DNA of 64,000 bases from Geomonas propionica (GCF_016458235.1 NZ_JAEMHK010000013.1:1-64000), one strand, 5' to 3'; shown: positions 1-9,465, numbered from the stretch's first letter. The notes: a model not told the origin generated them from the letters alone. Translations and numbers: made by a program.

Positions 1-28
1 CGATGTGGGAGAGTAGGTCGCCGCAGGG
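1..28 (+). rRNA. 5S ribosomal RNA, 3' end only
   Basis: The first 28 bases match the conserved 3' part of bacterial 5S rRNA (GTGGGAGAGTAGGTCGCCGC, the helix IV/V and 3' strand of helix I). The rest of the gene lies before the window. A strong terminator follows at once, as expected at the end of an rrn operon. The exact 3' end is uncertain by a few bases. Confidence 0.8.
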
Positions 29-38
29 AATTTAATTG

Positions 39-72
39 AAAAAGCCCCGTCTGATTACAGACGGGGCTTTTT
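39..72 (+). terminator. Rho-independent terminator of the rRNA operon
   Basis: An 11-bp GC-rich stem (AGCCCCGTCTG / CAGACGGGGCT) has a 4-base ATTA loop. It is flanked by an A-tract upstream and a T-tract downstream, so it could work on both strands and also end the converging radical SAM gene. Confidence 0.9.
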
Positions 73-157
73 CGCGTTCTGAGCCGACAAGCGCCGGTTG
101 CCTTTCTCGTACCGACTCCTGTCGCCTCCCCTAATCTTCTTCTTTCCCTTTAGCAGT

Positions 158-1684
158 TCAGAGCTTGCTCTCCCCCTGCACCATGGGGCATTGCGCCGGC
201 GGGACCAGCACGCTGCCGGAATGAAAATAGGCGTCACGGAAACAGTATCCTGCTTTGCTCTGGCACTGTGCCAAGTTCTTGCAGTCGTAGCAAGCCGCCC
301 CTTTGAACTGTTCTGTCTTCGGAAACGGGTAGTTCTGCAAGGGGTCGCTGTTCCACACTTCCTGGATCGAGTTGGTCGAGACGTCGCCTACGAAAAGGGT
401 TTCGTCCTCAGGTACGGTGTCATAGAGCATCACCTTTCCATCAGGTGTGATGGTCATGCTGCTGTGCGCGCCAAAGGCATGCTCCCCTTCCCTCCAACGT
501 CTGATTTTCTCGTGAATCTCGGGATCCTCTCCCGGCAGAACGTTCACTGGATCGGTCAATCGCCTGTGTACTGCGGCCGTATCTTGCGCCGGTTCACAGC
601 CAATGGTTCTCAGATCGATCTCGGGGAAGTCGATCCTCGCGCGGCGGCACTGGTCGATGATGGATGCTCTGTCTTCCTTGCTGAGGTACAAGCTTTCGTT
701 TTTGCCGGAGAGGCTTCTGTTATGGGCCGCTACCGAGATCTGGCGCACCCCCATGTCCTGCAACTCCTCGACCCAGTCGTAGATGTGCGGGACGGTGAGT
801 GCCGTCACCACGGCTTTGACCCTGACGTTGAAGCCTCTTTTCAGCAGGTTCCTGATGCTGTGCACCGCCCTGTGGTAGTAACCGGGGCTCCCGGCCAGGT
901 TGTCCGCAGTCGATTCGTTGGGGTCCATGTTCAGCTGGATCTCGCGCACGTACTGGTTGACCGGCTGTGTCATGCCGATGGCGACCAGTCTGTCTGCTAT
1001 TTCTTCGGTGATATAACACTTGGTGGAGAGGACGAAAAGCATTTCCAGGTCTATCAACTCCTCGATCAACTTCAGTGCGTCCTTCCTGAAAAGGGGGTCA
1101 CCGCCGGAGAGAGTGATCTGGTCGATTCCCAGGGATCTCGCTTCACGCAGCAACTCTTTCCAGCGCTCGGTTGACAGTAGCTTGCTCTCGGGGACGCAGT
1201 GCCCCTTGGCAAAGCAGTATGAACAGTTGGTATGGCAGTCATTGGAGAACATGAGATTAAGCGAGAGGGGCACCGCCGGTCTTTCTTGGGCCTTCCACTT
1301 GGAAGCCTTGACCGCGAATTCGAAAGGGTCGATCCGCTTGACGTAAGGCTCCAGTTCCGGGGTCATGTTGACCACGGCGTCATCCTCCCGGTTTGCTGCC
1401 ATGATCACGCCTGTTACAAACTCCTGGGACACCTCCTGCGATTCCAGGTCGAAAGCATACTGGGCGATCATGGATAGGTGCCGTAAGGTCAGTCTGCCGT
1501 CCATGAGGGCGAGCGTGGCGCCCATTTTGGGTGACAACATGGAGTATCGCACCTGCTCTTGCTCGTACCGGCAAAGCAGTGCCCAGTGACCATTTCGTTT
1601 CAGGCGCCAGTAAGGAGAAATAACGGGAATTGTGGTCTCGGTGATAGCTACATCCTTGCCCAAAACGGAACATTCGAGTGGCAT
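158..1684 (-). CDS. Radical SAM/SPASM protein with PqqD-like N-terminal domain
   Basis: This 508-aa protein has a radical SAM cluster motif C150-x3-C154-x2-C157 followed by a TIM-barrel core with a GGDP-like motif (LSGGDPLFRK). Its Cys-rich C-terminus (CYDCKNLAQC, then YC and QCP) fits a SPASM auxiliary-cluster domain. Residues about 45-100 resemble the PqqD/RRE fold that binds leader peptides (LSPKMGATLALMDGRLTLRHL). Together these suggest modification of a peptide or protein, or another SPASM-type oxidation. No precursor peptide gene is visible beside it. A strong SD (AAGGAGGAG) precedes the ATG and a -35/-10 pair lies at 1730-1757. The gene converges on the rRNA operon and is divergent from ung. 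The substrate is unknown. Confidence 0.85.
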   Translation of the reverse strand: MPLECSVLGKDVAITETTIPVISPYWRLKRNGHWALLCRYEQEQVRYSMLSPKMGATLALMDGRLTLRHLSMIAQYAFDLESQEVSQEFVTGVIMAANREDDAVVNMTPELEPYVKRIDPFEFAVKASKWKAQERPAVPLSLNLMFSNDCHTNCSYCFAKGHCVPESKLLSTERWKELLREARSLGIDQITLSGGDPLFRKDALKLIEELIDLEMLFVLSTKCYITEEIADRLVAIGMTQPVNQYVREIQLNMDPNESTADNLAGSPGYYHRAVHSIRNLLKRGFNVRVKAVVTALTVPHIYDWVEELQDMGVRQISVAAHNRSLSGKNESLYLSKEDRASIIDQCRRARIDFPEIDLRTIGCEPAQDTAAVHRRLTDPVNVLPGEDPEIHEKIRRWREGEHAFGAHSSMTITPDGKVMLYDTVPEDETLFVGDVSTNSIQEVWNSDPLQNYPFPKTEQFKGAACYDCKNLAQCQSKAGYCFRDAYFHSGSVLVPPAQCPMVQGESKL

Positions 1685-1729
1685 GATCTCCTCCTCCTTA
1701 GAAATACGCCTCTATTTTTCAACCACAAC

Positions 1730-1757
1730 AGTCTACTTCAGCATTAAAAACTGTCAA
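1730..1757 (-). promoter_or_regulatory. Predicted sigma70 promoter of the radical SAM gene
   Basis: On the minus strand TTGACA (1752-1757) and TAGACT (1730-1735) are 16 bp apart, about 45 bp before the start codon. The match is good by eye; it is not tested. Confidence 0.5.
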
Positions 1758-1936
1758 TGTAAGTTGCCTTTACGTGCTATCTGCAACAAATGTTGCTCGG
1801 GAGCTGGCAGTGAACAATGTGGAGCAGTGATGGTGTGTACAGCAGGAGTGGGAACTATAGATAGGGCTTGGCGGCCCGGGGGAGGGTATGGTAATTTCTG
1901 CTTTATTCTATTGATGACACATGCGGAGCCGGTACG

Positions 1937-2629
1937 ATGTCGATTGAATCACAGGTACGTCTGGAGACGAGCTGGAAAAACCATCTCCTGGACGAGTTCG
2001 AGAAGCCCTACATGCGGGACCTCAGAGAGTTCCTGCGCCAGGAGATGTCCAGGCGCAAGGTGATCTATCCCAAGGGGAGTGAATTCTTCAATGCCTTGAA
2101 TTGCACCGCGTTCGACCGGGTCCGGGTGGTCATCCTGGGCCAGGACCCGTACCACGGGCCGGACCAGGCCCATGGGTTGTGCTTCTCCGTGCAGCACGGC
2201 ATTGACGTTCCTCCCTCCCTGGTGAACATATTCAAGGAGATTCAGAGCGACCTGGGGCTGGCCGCGGCTGACTTCAAGCACGGCCACCTGGGTGCGTGGG
2301 CCGAGCAGGGCGTCTTGCTGCTGAACAGTGTCCTGACGGTGGAGGCGGGCAAGGCGGCTTCACACCAGGGTAAAGGGTGGGAGATTTTTACCGACCGCGT
2401 CATCTCGCTTTTGAACGAGAAGAAGGAGCACGTGGTTTTCATGTTGTGGGGTGCCTACGCCCAGAAAAAGGGGGCTGTCATCGACGAGAAGCGGCACCTG
2501 GTGCTGCGCGCCCCGCATCCCTCACCGCTTTCGGCGCACCGGGGCTTTCTCGGTTGCCGGCATTTCTCGCAGGCCAACTCCTACCTGGTCCGGCACGGCC
2601 TGGACCCCATCGACTGGCGCCTCCCCTGA
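1937..2629 (+). CDS. ung: Uracil-DNA glycosylase, family 1
   Basis: This protein removes uracil from DNA as the first step of base excision repair. The 230-aa length is normal for family 1. The water-activating motif GQDPYHGP is present with catalytic Asp at about residue 70. The uracil pocket residues (GLCFSV) and the DNA-intercalation loop [11 protein letters not shown] with catalytic His near the C-terminus are also intact. The gene stands alone, divergent from the radical SAM gene and convergent with the chemoreceptor gene. The ATG lies close after a modest GGAGCCGG ribosome-binding sequence. Confidence 0.97.
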   Translation: MSIESQVRLETSWKNHLLDEFEKPYMRDLREFLRQEMSRRKVIYPKGSEFFNALNCTAFDRVRVVILGQDPYHGPDQAHGLCFSVQHGIDVPPSLVNIFKEIQSDLGLAAADFKHGHLGAWAEQGVLLLNSVLTVEAGKAASHQGKGWEIFTDRVISLLNEKKEHVVFMLWGAYAQKKGAVIDEKRHLVLRAPHPSPLSAHRGFLGCRHFSQANSYLVRHGLDPIDWRLP

Positions 2630-2646
2630 CACCACCGCAAAACAAA

Positions 2647-2674
2647 GACGGCCCGGGCATCATGACGAGCCGTC
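2647..2674. terminator. Possible weak hairpin between ung and the chemoreceptor gene
   Basis: A 6-bp stem (GACGGC / GCCGTC) lies in the short convergent gap, with no clear T-tract on either side. It may act as a weak shared terminator. Confidence 0.3.
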
Positions 2675-2698
2675 CTTGCTTCTGGCTGCTGTTTTCGA

Positions 2699-4297
2699 CT
2701 AATAGCTGAAGCGGCTGATCTGTCCCTTCAGGTTTGCAGACAGCGAATTCAACTTGTCGGCGGTGGTCATGGATTCGCGGTTGGCCCGAGCCGTCCCCTG
2801 GATGATCCCCGTGATCTGGTGCACGTTGTTGCTGATCTCGCGGCTGGTGGCGCTTTGCTCCTCGGCCGCCGTGGCGATCTGGCCGATCTGCAGGGTCACC
2901 TCGTTGATCTGCTTCAGGATTCCTTCAAGGCTCTGCCCCGATTTCACCGAGTCCTCGGCCCCCTTTGCCGCTTCCCGGGCACTTTCCTGCATCACCTGAA
3001 CCGCACGCGTGGTCTCGTCCTGGATGGAACGTATATTATTCTCTATTTCCTTGGTGGCATGAGTAGTCCGCTCGGCCAGACTGCGCACTTCATCAGCGAC
3101 GACGGCAAAGCCGCGCCCCTGCTCTCCTGCGCGGGCCGCCTCGATGGCTGCGTTGAGCGCCAGCAGGTTGGTCTGGTCCGCGATGTCCTGGATCGTGTTG
3201 ATGATCTCCCCGATCTGCTGCGACATGGCGCCCAGGCTGCTCACGCTTTCGGAGGTAAGGCGCACCTTCTCGTTGATGAGCTGCATGCCGCGGATGCTCC
3301 GCTCGACGTCGCTGGAGCCGATGGTGGCCATGTCGCAGGCGCGCTGCGCGCTTTCGACCGCCTGCAGGCAATTCTTGGAGATGTCGGCTGAGGTAGCAGC
3401 CATCTCCTCGCCTGCGGTCGATACCGTTTCGGTCTGTCCCGCCACTTCCTCGGTGGTGCGGGCCAGTTGCTCGGTGCTGTGGTGCAATTCGGAACTTGCC
3501 TCGGTCACCGCGTTGGCATTATCGGCAACGGTCTGGACGATGGCGTGCACCCGCTCGATAAAGAGGTTAAAGTACCGGCTTGCCGTACCAATCTCGTCAT
3601 CCGACTCCGCCAGGCGCCGGGTAAGGTCCCCGTCCCCCTCGGCGACGTGCTTCAGTGTCGCGATCAGCGCCCGCATCGGCTCGAGCGCCCGGTGCAGGAC
3701 CAGGAAGGCGACCAGCGCCAGGAGACCGGCCAGCAGCACCGAGATGCCCAGGCTCAGGTACTTCAGGTCGTCGAACACCGCGAGAAACTGCGACTTCTTT
3801 TCGCCGACGAAGAGGGCGCCGATGACTTTGCCCTGGTTGTCCAAAAGGGGGAGGTACGAGGCGAAGTGGGGGGTACCAAGGATCTTGGCTTCCCCGACGT
3901 AGGTGGCGGACCGGTCCATGACCGCCTCCCGGGCCGCCCCCTGCAGCGAGGTCCCTGCCGCCCGGGTGCCGTCGTCTTTCTTGATGGTGGTGGCAACCCG
4001 GATGTCGCCCCGGAAAATGGTGGCCTCGCCTCCGAAGATTTCCTTCATCTTATCGGTCAAATCGTTGCGCCCGTCCAGGACCGTCCCGTTAGCCTGCAGC
4101 TTGCCGTCCACCATTGCGAATGCGGCGCCGTTGGGGGCAATCAGTTCCCGGAACGCTTTCGTGCGCGAGGTGAGGCCTACGGTGACCTGCCGGGTGATCT
4201 CCTTCTTGATCACATAAAGCGTGACTGCCGATGTGGTGATGGTGGCGATCAGGACGATGGCCACGTTGGCGATGAAAATCTTTTTGCTGATGTTCAT
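2699..4297 (-). CDS. Methyl-accepting chemotaxis protein with periplasmic Cache-type sensor
   Basis: This is a 532-aa transmembrane chemoreceptor. TM1 spans about residues 8-30. A periplasmic domain of about 150 residues has the single-Cache signature ([17 protein letters not shown] ... [13 protein letters not shown]). TM2 lies near 180-203, then HAMP, then a methyl-accepting signalling domain. The highly conserved hairpin tip is present ([20 protein letters not shown] through [12 protein letters not shown]), so it should couple to CheA/CheW. The C-terminus ends RFSY with no CheR/CheB tethering pentapeptide. No che genes are nearby. A perfect 11-bp-arm palindrome about 100 bp upstream suggests dedicated transcriptional control. 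The ligand cannot be read from sequence; family members often bind small organic acids. Confidence 0.95.
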   Translation of the reverse strand: MNISKKIFIANVAIVLIATITTSAVTLYVIKKEITRQVTVGLTSRTKAFRELIAPNGAAFAMVDGKLQANGTVLDGRNDLTDKMKEIFGGEATIFRGDIRVATTIKKDDGTRAAGTSLQGAAREAVMDRSATYVGEAKILGTPHFASYLPLLDNQGKVIGALFVGEKKSQFLAVFDDLKYLSLGISVLLAGLLALVAFLVLHRALEPMRALIATLKHVAEGDGDLTRRLAESDDEIGTASRYFNLFIERVHAIVQTVADNANAVTEASSELHHSTEQLARTTEEVAGQTETVSTAGEEMAATSADISKNCLQAVESAQRACDMATIGSSDVERSIRGMQLINEKVRLTSESVSSLGAMSQQIGEIINTIQDIADQTNLLALNAAIEAARAGEQGRGFAVVADEVRSLAERTTHATKEIENNIRSIQDETTRAVQVMQESAREAAKGAEDSVKSGQSLEGILKQINEVTLQIGQIATAAEEQSATSREISNNVHQITGIIQGTARANRESMTTADKLNSLSANLKGQISRFSY

Positions 4298-4396
4298 TAA
4301 AGTACACCTCTTGTCGCTGATGGTGGGCGTGATGGTCCCTTAGATTTGTAATACACTTCGGCTTACCCGTTAGAATATTGAGCGAATTCGACTGAT

Positions 4397-4419
4397 TTTC
4401 TGTATACAGTATACAGAAA
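4397..4419. promoter_or_regulatory. Perfect palindromic operator upstream of the chemoreceptor gene
   Basis: Two 11-bp arms (TTTCTGTATAC / GTATACAGAAA) flank a single central A. The core TGTATAC/GTATACA is typical of dimeric repressors of the GntR type. It lies next to a possible -35 region of the minus-strand chemoreceptor gene (a TATTCT-like -10 is near 4370) and 110 bp upstream of the small secreted protein promoter. Confidence 0.6.
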
Positions 4420-4531
4420 GTAACTCACTGGCTGGGTGGTGGGCAACAACTGTCATAGAAGGCTTCGAGCTTGATCGGGATAAGTCATAGCGGATGCAGC
4501 GTGAGGACGAAGTGGTGAAATGGAAAATCAC

Positions 4532-4560
4532 TTGCAAACTCTAGAGGGGGCTTCTATACT
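4532..4560 (+). promoter_or_regulatory. Predicted sigma70 promoter of the 100-aa secreted protein
   Basis: TTGCAA (4532-4537) and TATACT (4555-4560) have an ideal 17-bp spacer, 40 bp before the start codon. The rest of the 302-bp gap 4298-4599 shows only this promoter and the palindrome at 4397-4419. Confidence 0.6.
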
Positions 4561-4599
4561 CACAATATGCTGAATTGTCGTTGAAAAAGGAGGTTCGTC

Positions 4600-4902
4600 A
4601 TGAAAGGTGTCATCAGGAAGCTTGGTTTCCTTGTCACCGTTACACTCATATCCGCACTCCCGGCCGTTGCTGAAACAGGCATGGGGATGAGCGGGGGAGA
4701 TAGTATCCAGAAAGATCAGTGCCTGCTGGTAGCGCAGACCTGCCGAGACAGCGTTGATTCCCTGCAACAAAGGATCGACCGGCTCCATCGTGAGATCGGC
4801 AAAGGAACCAACGTGTACACGAGGGAAGAGCTGAAAAGCCTCGAGTTCCAGCTTCGGGATGCAATCCAGACCATGGAGGTCCTTACCAGGGGTGGAGCGT
4901 AA
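4600..4902 (+). CDS. Small secreted protein of unknown function
   Basis: This is a 100-aa protein with a clear Sec signal peptide (KLGFLVTVTLISALPAVAE, cleavage after AVA). The mature part is short, mainly helical, and has two Cys residues (CLLVAQTC) that could form a disulphide or bind metal. A helical stretch (DSLQQRIDRLHREI) could form a coiled coil. The SD AAGGAGG is strong and the promoter at 4532-4560 is good, so the gene is likely real and expressed alone. I recognise no family. Confidence 0.75.
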   Translation: MKGVIRKLGFLVTVTLISALPAVAETGMGMSGGDSIQKDQCLLVAQTCRDSVDSLQQRIDRLHREIGKGTNVYTREELKSLEFQLRDAIQTMEVLTRGGA

Positions 4903-4950
4903 CCGGACCGTGCTTTAAAAACAGAGGGGAACGAAAGTGGGGGTTGCAGC

Positions 4951-7140
4951 TTATGCCTCCATTTTTGTGCCTCCAGGTTGGTTAGGGGGAGCGGCGACGG
5001 CTACGAATGCCGCAAAAGCTTGCTCGAGTTGGTCGCAAAGACCGGCCAGCGCGGGGACTTCCCTGTTCTTTGCCGCCTGTTCCAGTTGCGCCGCTATGGT
5101 ACGCAGGCGGGCCGCGCCCATGTTAGCCGCCGTCCCCGCAATGGTATGTGCCTTGAAGTGGCAGGTCTCGTGGTCTCCCCGCTGCAGTGCCTCTTTCAGC
5201 AGGCGAAGGTGCTCGGTCACCGCTTCGACGAACTTCATGACGAAGATCCCCACCACGGCCTCGTCCCCGTCCAGGCGCTCCAAGAGGTCCCCCAAGTCGA
5301 AGTCCGGTTCAGGGCCGGTTTCCAACGCCGCCGGCTCCGCACCGGTGGGGAGGTCGAGCGGTCGTGGGGCGCGCCCCACCTCGCTGCTGATCTTCCTGAT
5401 GACGGCGTTCAGTTCCTTTTCCCGCACCGGCTTGGAGATATGGCTGTCCATCCCGGCCTGGCGGCAGACCTCAACATCCTCCTTCATCGCGTTGGCGGTC
5501 ATGGCGCAGATATGCACCCTCTGCCCCGTTCCCTTTTCCCGGCAGCGGATGATCCTAGTCGCTTCCAGCCCGTCCATGATCGGCATCTGCACGTCCATAA
5601 AAATGAGATCGTAGGGCCACTGCCCCCACTTCTCCAGCGCTTCCTCACCGTTTACGGCGCAATCGACTTGGTGGTTGCCGGTTTTGGCGATGAGCTTCAA
5701 GGAAATGAGCTGGTTGATCGGTACGTCGTCGACCAGGAGTATGCGCAGCGGGCTCAGCGCGGCGACGGCCTGTTCTTCCGCTTCCTCCGCCGGCATCTCG
5801 CCGGCAAGCGGGAGCCGCGCCTGCAGCGTGAAGCTGAACACGCTCCCCTCGCCGAACCGGCTTTCCACGCCGAGCGCCCCTCCCATCAATTCGACGAGGC
5901 TTTTGCTGATGGAGAGCCCGAGGCCGGTGCCGCCGTAAAGGCGCGTGGTGGAACTGTCGGCCTGGGAGAATTTCTCGAAGATGACATCGAGGGCCTGCGG
6001 TGCGATGCCGATCCCGGTGTCGGCGACGGCGAATTTGAGCAGCACTCCCCCCGCGGTGTGTTCCAAAAGGCGGCAGCTCACCGTGATGGCCCCCTTGTGG
6101 GTGAACTTGAGGGCGTTGCCGACCAGGTTTCCCAGCACCTGCCCGATGCGCACCTGGTCCCCCACGATCAGCTGCGGCAAACCCTGTCCCATCTCCAGCT
6201 TGACCTGCACCCCCTTTTCCTGCCCGCGCAGGATGAAGGGCTGTAGGGACCGGACCAGGAAACGATGCAGATCGAAGACGATCCGCTCCAGGGTGATCAT
6301 GCCGGCTTCCACCTTGGATATGTCCAGGATCTCATTGATGATGGTGAGCAGGCTCTCGGCGCAGTCGGATAACGACCCCAGGTAGTCCTGCTGCACCTCG
6401 TCCAGGGGGGTCTCCATGAGCAGCCGGGTCAAGCCGATCACGCCGTTCATCGGGGTCCGGATCTCGTGGCTCATGTTGGCCAGGAAGATGCTTTTGGCGG
6501 CGGTGGCGGCCTCGGCCTGCACCAGCGCGTGCTCCAGTTCCGTGGTGCGCTGCTGCACCTTCAGCTCGAGGTTCTGCATGTGTTCCTGGAGCATGTCGTA
6601 CAGTTCCGAGTTCTCCACGGCGTAGGCCGTGTTGATCAGGATGCTGCTCAACGCGTTCAGCGTGGAAACCTCTGTGCTCAGGTGATTGCCCGGCATGATG
6701 CCCGCGAACATCCCCCTGATGCGGCTGTTGGTGGCCAGGACGTGCAGCACCAGGGTCTCGTTGCCGGAGATGGTGGGGACCACGACCGGGTGGTTCTGGT
6801 TCAGTGCCCAGGCGAAGGTGCCGTCTAGGACCCTTGCCTCCACCTCTTTGCGGACCCCCGCCCTGGCTTTCTCCGGCTCGCAGACCGTGACATGGAAGGA
6901 GGAGTCCTCGTCGATGCCGAACATGGAGAGGGTGACGAACGGGATCAGTCGCCTCAGCTGTCCGAAGACGGCCTTGATGACGAAGGAGGACTCCTTGACG
7001 CGGTAGATGTCCGACTGAAAGTCGCTGCAGGCGGTCAGGACGTCGAGTGTCTTCAGGTAGTTGAGGTTACTCTCCTCGAGGAAGTTGACCCTTTCCTGGA
7101 GCTTGCGGATCTGGATATCCCGTGCGTCATCGGGCGGCAT
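4951..7140 (-). CDS. Hybrid sensor histidine kinase (GAF-like, HisKA, HATPase, REC, HPt)
   Basis: This is a 729-aa cytoplasmic hybrid kinase. In order: short coiled coil (10-35), GAF-like sensor (about 45-180), coiled coil (185-215), HisKA with H225 in [15 protein letters not shown], and HATPase with N box ([11 protein letters not shown]), G1 (DTGIGIA) and G2 (GTGLGLSIS). Then come a receiver (DDVP, phospho-Asp in [11 protein letters not shown]) and an HPt domain with His at about 665 ([11 protein letters not shown]). All phosphorelay residues are present and no membrane span is seen. The ATG at 7140 is chosen because GGGGGG stands 4 bases before it; an upstream start at 7185 would lie deep inside the HDOD gene. 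The gene overlaps the HDOD gene by 14 bp, so the two are translationally coupled. The output response regulator is not in the window. Confidence 0.95.
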   Translation of the reverse strand: MPPDDARDIQIRKLQERVNFLEESNLNYLKTLDVLTACSDFQSDIYRVKESSFVIKAVFGQLRRLIPFVTLSMFGIDEDSSFHVTVCEPEKARAGVRKEVEARVLDGTFAWALNQNHPVVVPTISGNETLVLHVLATNSRIRGMFAGIMPGNHLSTEVSTLNALSSILINTAYAVENSELYDMLQEHMQNLELKVQQRTTELEHALVQAEAATAAKSIFLANMSHEIRTPMNGVIGLTRLLMETPLDEVQQDYLGSLSDCAESLLTIINEILDISKVEAGMITLERIVFDLHRFLVRSLQPFILRGQEKGVQVKLEMGQGLPQLIVGDQVRIGQVLGNLVGNALKFTHKGAITVSCRLLEHTAGGVLLKFAVADTGIGIAPQALDVIFEKFSQADSSTTRLYGGTGLGLSISKSLVELMGGALGVESRFGEGSVFSFTLQARLPLAGEMPAEEAEEQAVAALSPLRILLVDDVPINQLISLKLIAKTGNHQVDCAVNGEEALEKWGQWPYDLIFMDVQMPIMDGLEATRIIRCREKGTGQRVHICAMTANAMKEDVEVCRQAGMDSHISKPVREKELNAVIRKISSEVGRAPRPLDLPTGAEPAALETGPEPDFDLGDLLERLDGDEAVVGIFVMKFVEAVTEHLRLLKEALQRGDHETCHFKAHTIAGTAANMGAARLRTIAAQLEQAAKNREVPALAGLCDQLEQAFAAFVAVAAPPNQPGGTKMEA

Positions 7141-8002
7141 CGTTCCCCCCGAAGAGTGCGGCCACTGTCTGTTCGTAAGTGGCATCGACCTGCTTCACCA
7201 GCGTCGGCAGGTAGAAACTGGAGATCTGCAACCGGTCCCAGACGCCCTGGTCCAGTTCCGGGACGAAGATTTCCCCGCTGTTGCCGATCTGCAGCGAGTG
7301 GGCGATCAGGTCCGCGAAGTGCAGGATGGCCCCTTCTCTCGGGTACTGGTCCCCCTTGCTGCTGTCGTGGTGCGTCCCCACCGGCTCGGCCACCCGCGGC
7401 GGTATTTTCCAGCGCTTGAGGAGCGCGCCCCCCACCTCGGCGTGGTCGAAACCCAGTTTTTCGCGCTCGGCGCGGTGCAGCAGGGATCCCGTGGCACGGC
7501 ACTGTTCGAGCAGTTCCAGGCAGATCTCGGGAATCTTGACGTACATCACCAGCCTTCCAATGTCGTGCAGGATCCCTCCCACAAAGAAGCGCTCCAGGTT
7601 GGATTCCCGTTGGCTGGTGGCAAGTAACCTCGAGGCGAGCCCGGTGGCGATGCTGTGCTTCCAGAACTGCTCCATGTTCACCAGGTCCTCGGGGATCCCC
7701 TTGAACACGTCCATGACCGAGAGGGCGAGGGCCAGGTCGCGCACTTGGAGCACCCCGATGATGGTCACCGCCTGGGTGATGGTGTCGATCTTGGAGAAGT
7801 AACCGAAAAGCGGGCTGTTGGCGAGCTTGAGGATGCGCGCCGTGAGCCCCTGGTCCTCGGCGATGATCTTCGCGATGTCGCCGATGGAGCTGCGGGGATG
7901 ATCGATCGCCTCCGACAGTTGCGAATAGAATAGGGGGAGGGAATGGATGGTGGAAACATCTTCCACCATGTGCTCCACCGACAGTTGGGGCTTACGCAGC
8001 AC
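7127..8002 (-). CDS. HDOD-domain signalling protein
   Basis: This 291-aa protein is made of one HDOD domain, an HD-like helical fold common in sensory systems of Deltaproteobacteria. Recognisable segments are [40 protein letters not shown] and [19 protein letters not shown] partial HD-type motif ([11 protein letters not shown]) and [15 protein letters not shown] are retained, but a metal-dependent phosphodiesterase site is not assured. It overlaps the 113-aa gene upstream by 11 bp and the kinase gene downstream by 14 bp, so the three form one operon. HDOD proteins usually relay signals in motility or c-di-GMP circuits; the role here is inference. Confidence 0.92.
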   Translation of the reverse strand: MLRKPQLSVEHMVEDVSTIHSLPLFYSQLSEAIDHPRSSIGDIAKIIAEDQGLTARILKLANSPLFGYFSKIDTITQAVTIIGVLQVRDLALALSVMDVFKGIPEDLVNMEQFWKHSIATGLASRLLATSQRESNLERFFVGGILHDIGRLVMYVKIPEICLELLEQCRATGSLLHRAEREKLGFDHAEVGGALLKRWKIPPRVAEPVGTHHDSSKGDQYPREGAILHFADLIAHSLQIGNSGEIFVPELDQGVWDRLQISSFYLPTLVKQVDATYEQTVAALFGGNDAAR

Positions 8003-8333
8003 GGTTAGCCCTCCTCTCGGTGCAGATCCGCATCAGTTCCTTGATGGCGGGATGCTCCGGGTCGTTGTAGATGAAGAGCCGCTCCATTTCCGCCCTAGCT
8101 TGGGCCAGGACCTCGGGATCGATCTCCTGGTTCAACGGGGCCGTCGTCTCCGCGTCCTCGACGACGGCGTCTCCGGCCACCTCGACCTCGAGTACGCCCC
8201 ACATGCGAAAGATGGAGAAATGCTTGTCGGTAAGCTCGGCGCCAGCGGGCAACAGCATGCGCCCGCTGCGGTCGCAGACGTCGCGGCTGAGCACCATGCC
8301 GGGTGTGAGGTTGTCGATGTGTACCACTGCCAA
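7992..8333 (-). CDS. Small signalling-associated protein of unknown function
   Basis: This is a 113-aa soluble protein. The N-terminal half (VVHIDNLTPGMVLSRDVCDRS ... RMLLPAGAELTDKHFSIFRMWGV) matches the small beta-rich module often placed before HD-GYP or HDOD domains. Here it is encoded as a separate protein directly ahead of, and overlapping, an HDOD gene. The C-terminal half is helical and ends in a basic stretch (ERRANRAA). It probably works with the HDOD protein as a split version of a single-chain regulator. It is first in the operon; the SD AGGAGG precedes the ATG. Confidence 0.8.
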   Translation of the reverse strand: MAVVHIDNLTPGMVLSRDVCDRSGRMLLPAGAELTDKHFSIFRMWGVLEVEVAGDAVVEDAETTAPLNQEIDPEVLAQARAEMERLFIYNDPEHPAIKELMRICTERRANRAA

Positions 8334-8484
8334 GGCGAAGCCTCCTCTTTCTGGGCGAGGGCTGCAAAGAGAGCCTGTTTTGAATGTATCGGTAGGCAGC
8401 AGATTTTACTTTAGTGGAGATAATGTCTGTACAGGCATCGGCTGCCGCTGGCATTACATGTTTAAAAAAATTTAAGACTATGTT

Positions 8485-8501
8485 TGTCGTGCGTCACGAC
8501 A
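8485..8501. promoter_or_regulatory. Palindromic operator of the EamA transporter promoter
   Basis: Perfect 7-bp arms TGTCGTG / CACGACA are separated by CGT and end one base before the -35 box TTGACA at 8503. This is the position expected of a regulator site. Confidence 0.5.
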
Positions 8502-8502
8502 G

Positions 8503-8532
8503 TTGACATCTGCGGCCACCCCTGTCTTTAAT
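8503..8532 (+). promoter_or_regulatory. Predicted sigma70 promoter of the EamA transporter gene
   Basis: A perfect TTGACA (8503-8508) and TTTAAT (8527-8532) are 18 bp apart. The predicted transcript start falls at about 8539, on an in-frame ATG, so the mRNA may be nearly leaderless. No SD is seen before any candidate start. Confidence 0.4.
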
Positions 8533-9465
8533 ATGCCGATGCACACAACCATTCAACATGATCACCGTTCATCCAAAGCCACCTTCTGGTTGATACTGAC
8601 AACCGTCTTTTGGGGCGGCAGTTTCATCTTCAACAAGATCGGCTTTCGCGAGATCCCGCCGGTCACCTTCCTGTTTTACCGCTTCGCGCTGGCGACGCTG
8701 CTCATGGGAATACTCTGCCTGCCGCGGCTCAAGCGCTTCAATCGGCGCACCTTGCGCACCGGCCTCTTGGTCGGCCTTGCCCTCTCCGCCACCAACCTTT
8801 CCTTCGTCCTCGGGGTGAGCGGGACCAGCGTTTCCCGGGCCGGGTTCTTGAACAACCTGTTCGTGCTCCTGATCCCGCTTTTGTGCTTCGCCTTCTGGCG
8901 CGAGCGGTTGGACCGGTTGAGCGCAGCCGGGCTGGTGCTGGCCCTGGCTGGCCTCTGGCTTTTGGCCCGCGGCGGCGTGGACGGCTTCAACAAGGGAGAC
9001 CTGCTGTCGACCCTCTGCGCGCTGTTCATCGCGCTGCACATCATTTCGGTTTCCAAGCTTCTGCGTGACGAGGACATCTACCTGCTGAGTTTCGTCCAGT
9101 TCGCCACGGTGACGGTGGTGGGGGGGACTCTGGACGTGCTCTCTCCTTCTGGGCCCCTATCCGTCACCTGGGTCTCGCTCGGGTCGCTCATCTACTGCGC
9201 CATCTTTCCGACCGTGATCTGCTTCACCCTGCAGAACACCTACCAGCGCTACACCACTCCCACCAAGGCGGGGCTCATCTACACCATGGACCCGGTCTGG
9301 AGCATGCTGGGGGGAACGCTGCTTTTGGGCGAGCGGCTGACCACCGAGGAGTGGACGGGTTGTGCGTTGATCTTCGCCGCCGTGGTGCTTCCCCTGTCCG
9401 TGAAGCGCCTGCGCGAGCGGCAGCTCGGTATCGACTACCGCGCCGAGGGCGCTGCCGCCGACTGA
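8533..9465 (+). CDS. EamA-family (DMT superfamily) inner-membrane transporter
   Basis: The protein is about 310 aa with ten hydrophobic segments and two EamA repeats. Typical repeat features are FWGGSFIFNKIGFREIPPVTFLFYRF in the first half and QNTYQRYTTPTKAGLIYTMDPVWSMLGG in the second. Family members export amino acids or other small metabolites; the substrate cannot be told. A TTG start at 8503 is possible in frame, but that TTG is part of a perfect -35 box, so I favour ATG at 8533 or 8539. The gene is transcribed alone, divergent from the signalling operon, with an operator just before its promoter. Confidence 0.9.
   Translation: MPMHTTIQHDHRSSKATFWLILTTVFWGGSFIFNKIGFREIPPVTFLFYRFALATLLMGILCLPRLKRFNRRTLRTGLLVGLALSATNLSFVLGVSGTSVSRAGFLNNLFVLLIPLLCFAFWRERLDRLSAAGLVLALAGLWLLARGGVDGFNKGDLLSTLCALFIALHIISVSKLLRDEDIYLLSFVQFATVTVVGGTLDVLSPSGPLSVTWVSLGSLIYCAIFPTVICFTLQNTYQRYTTPTKAGLIYTMDPVWSMLGGTLLLGERLTTEEWTGCALIFAAVVLPLSVKRLRERQLGIDYRAEGAAAD

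Noticed and set aside
8503-8532. TTG at 8503 as start codon of the EamA transporter
   Set aside because: It is the first triplet of a perfect -35 box with an operator just upstream and has no ribosome-binding sequence. A start at 8533 or 8539 fits better.
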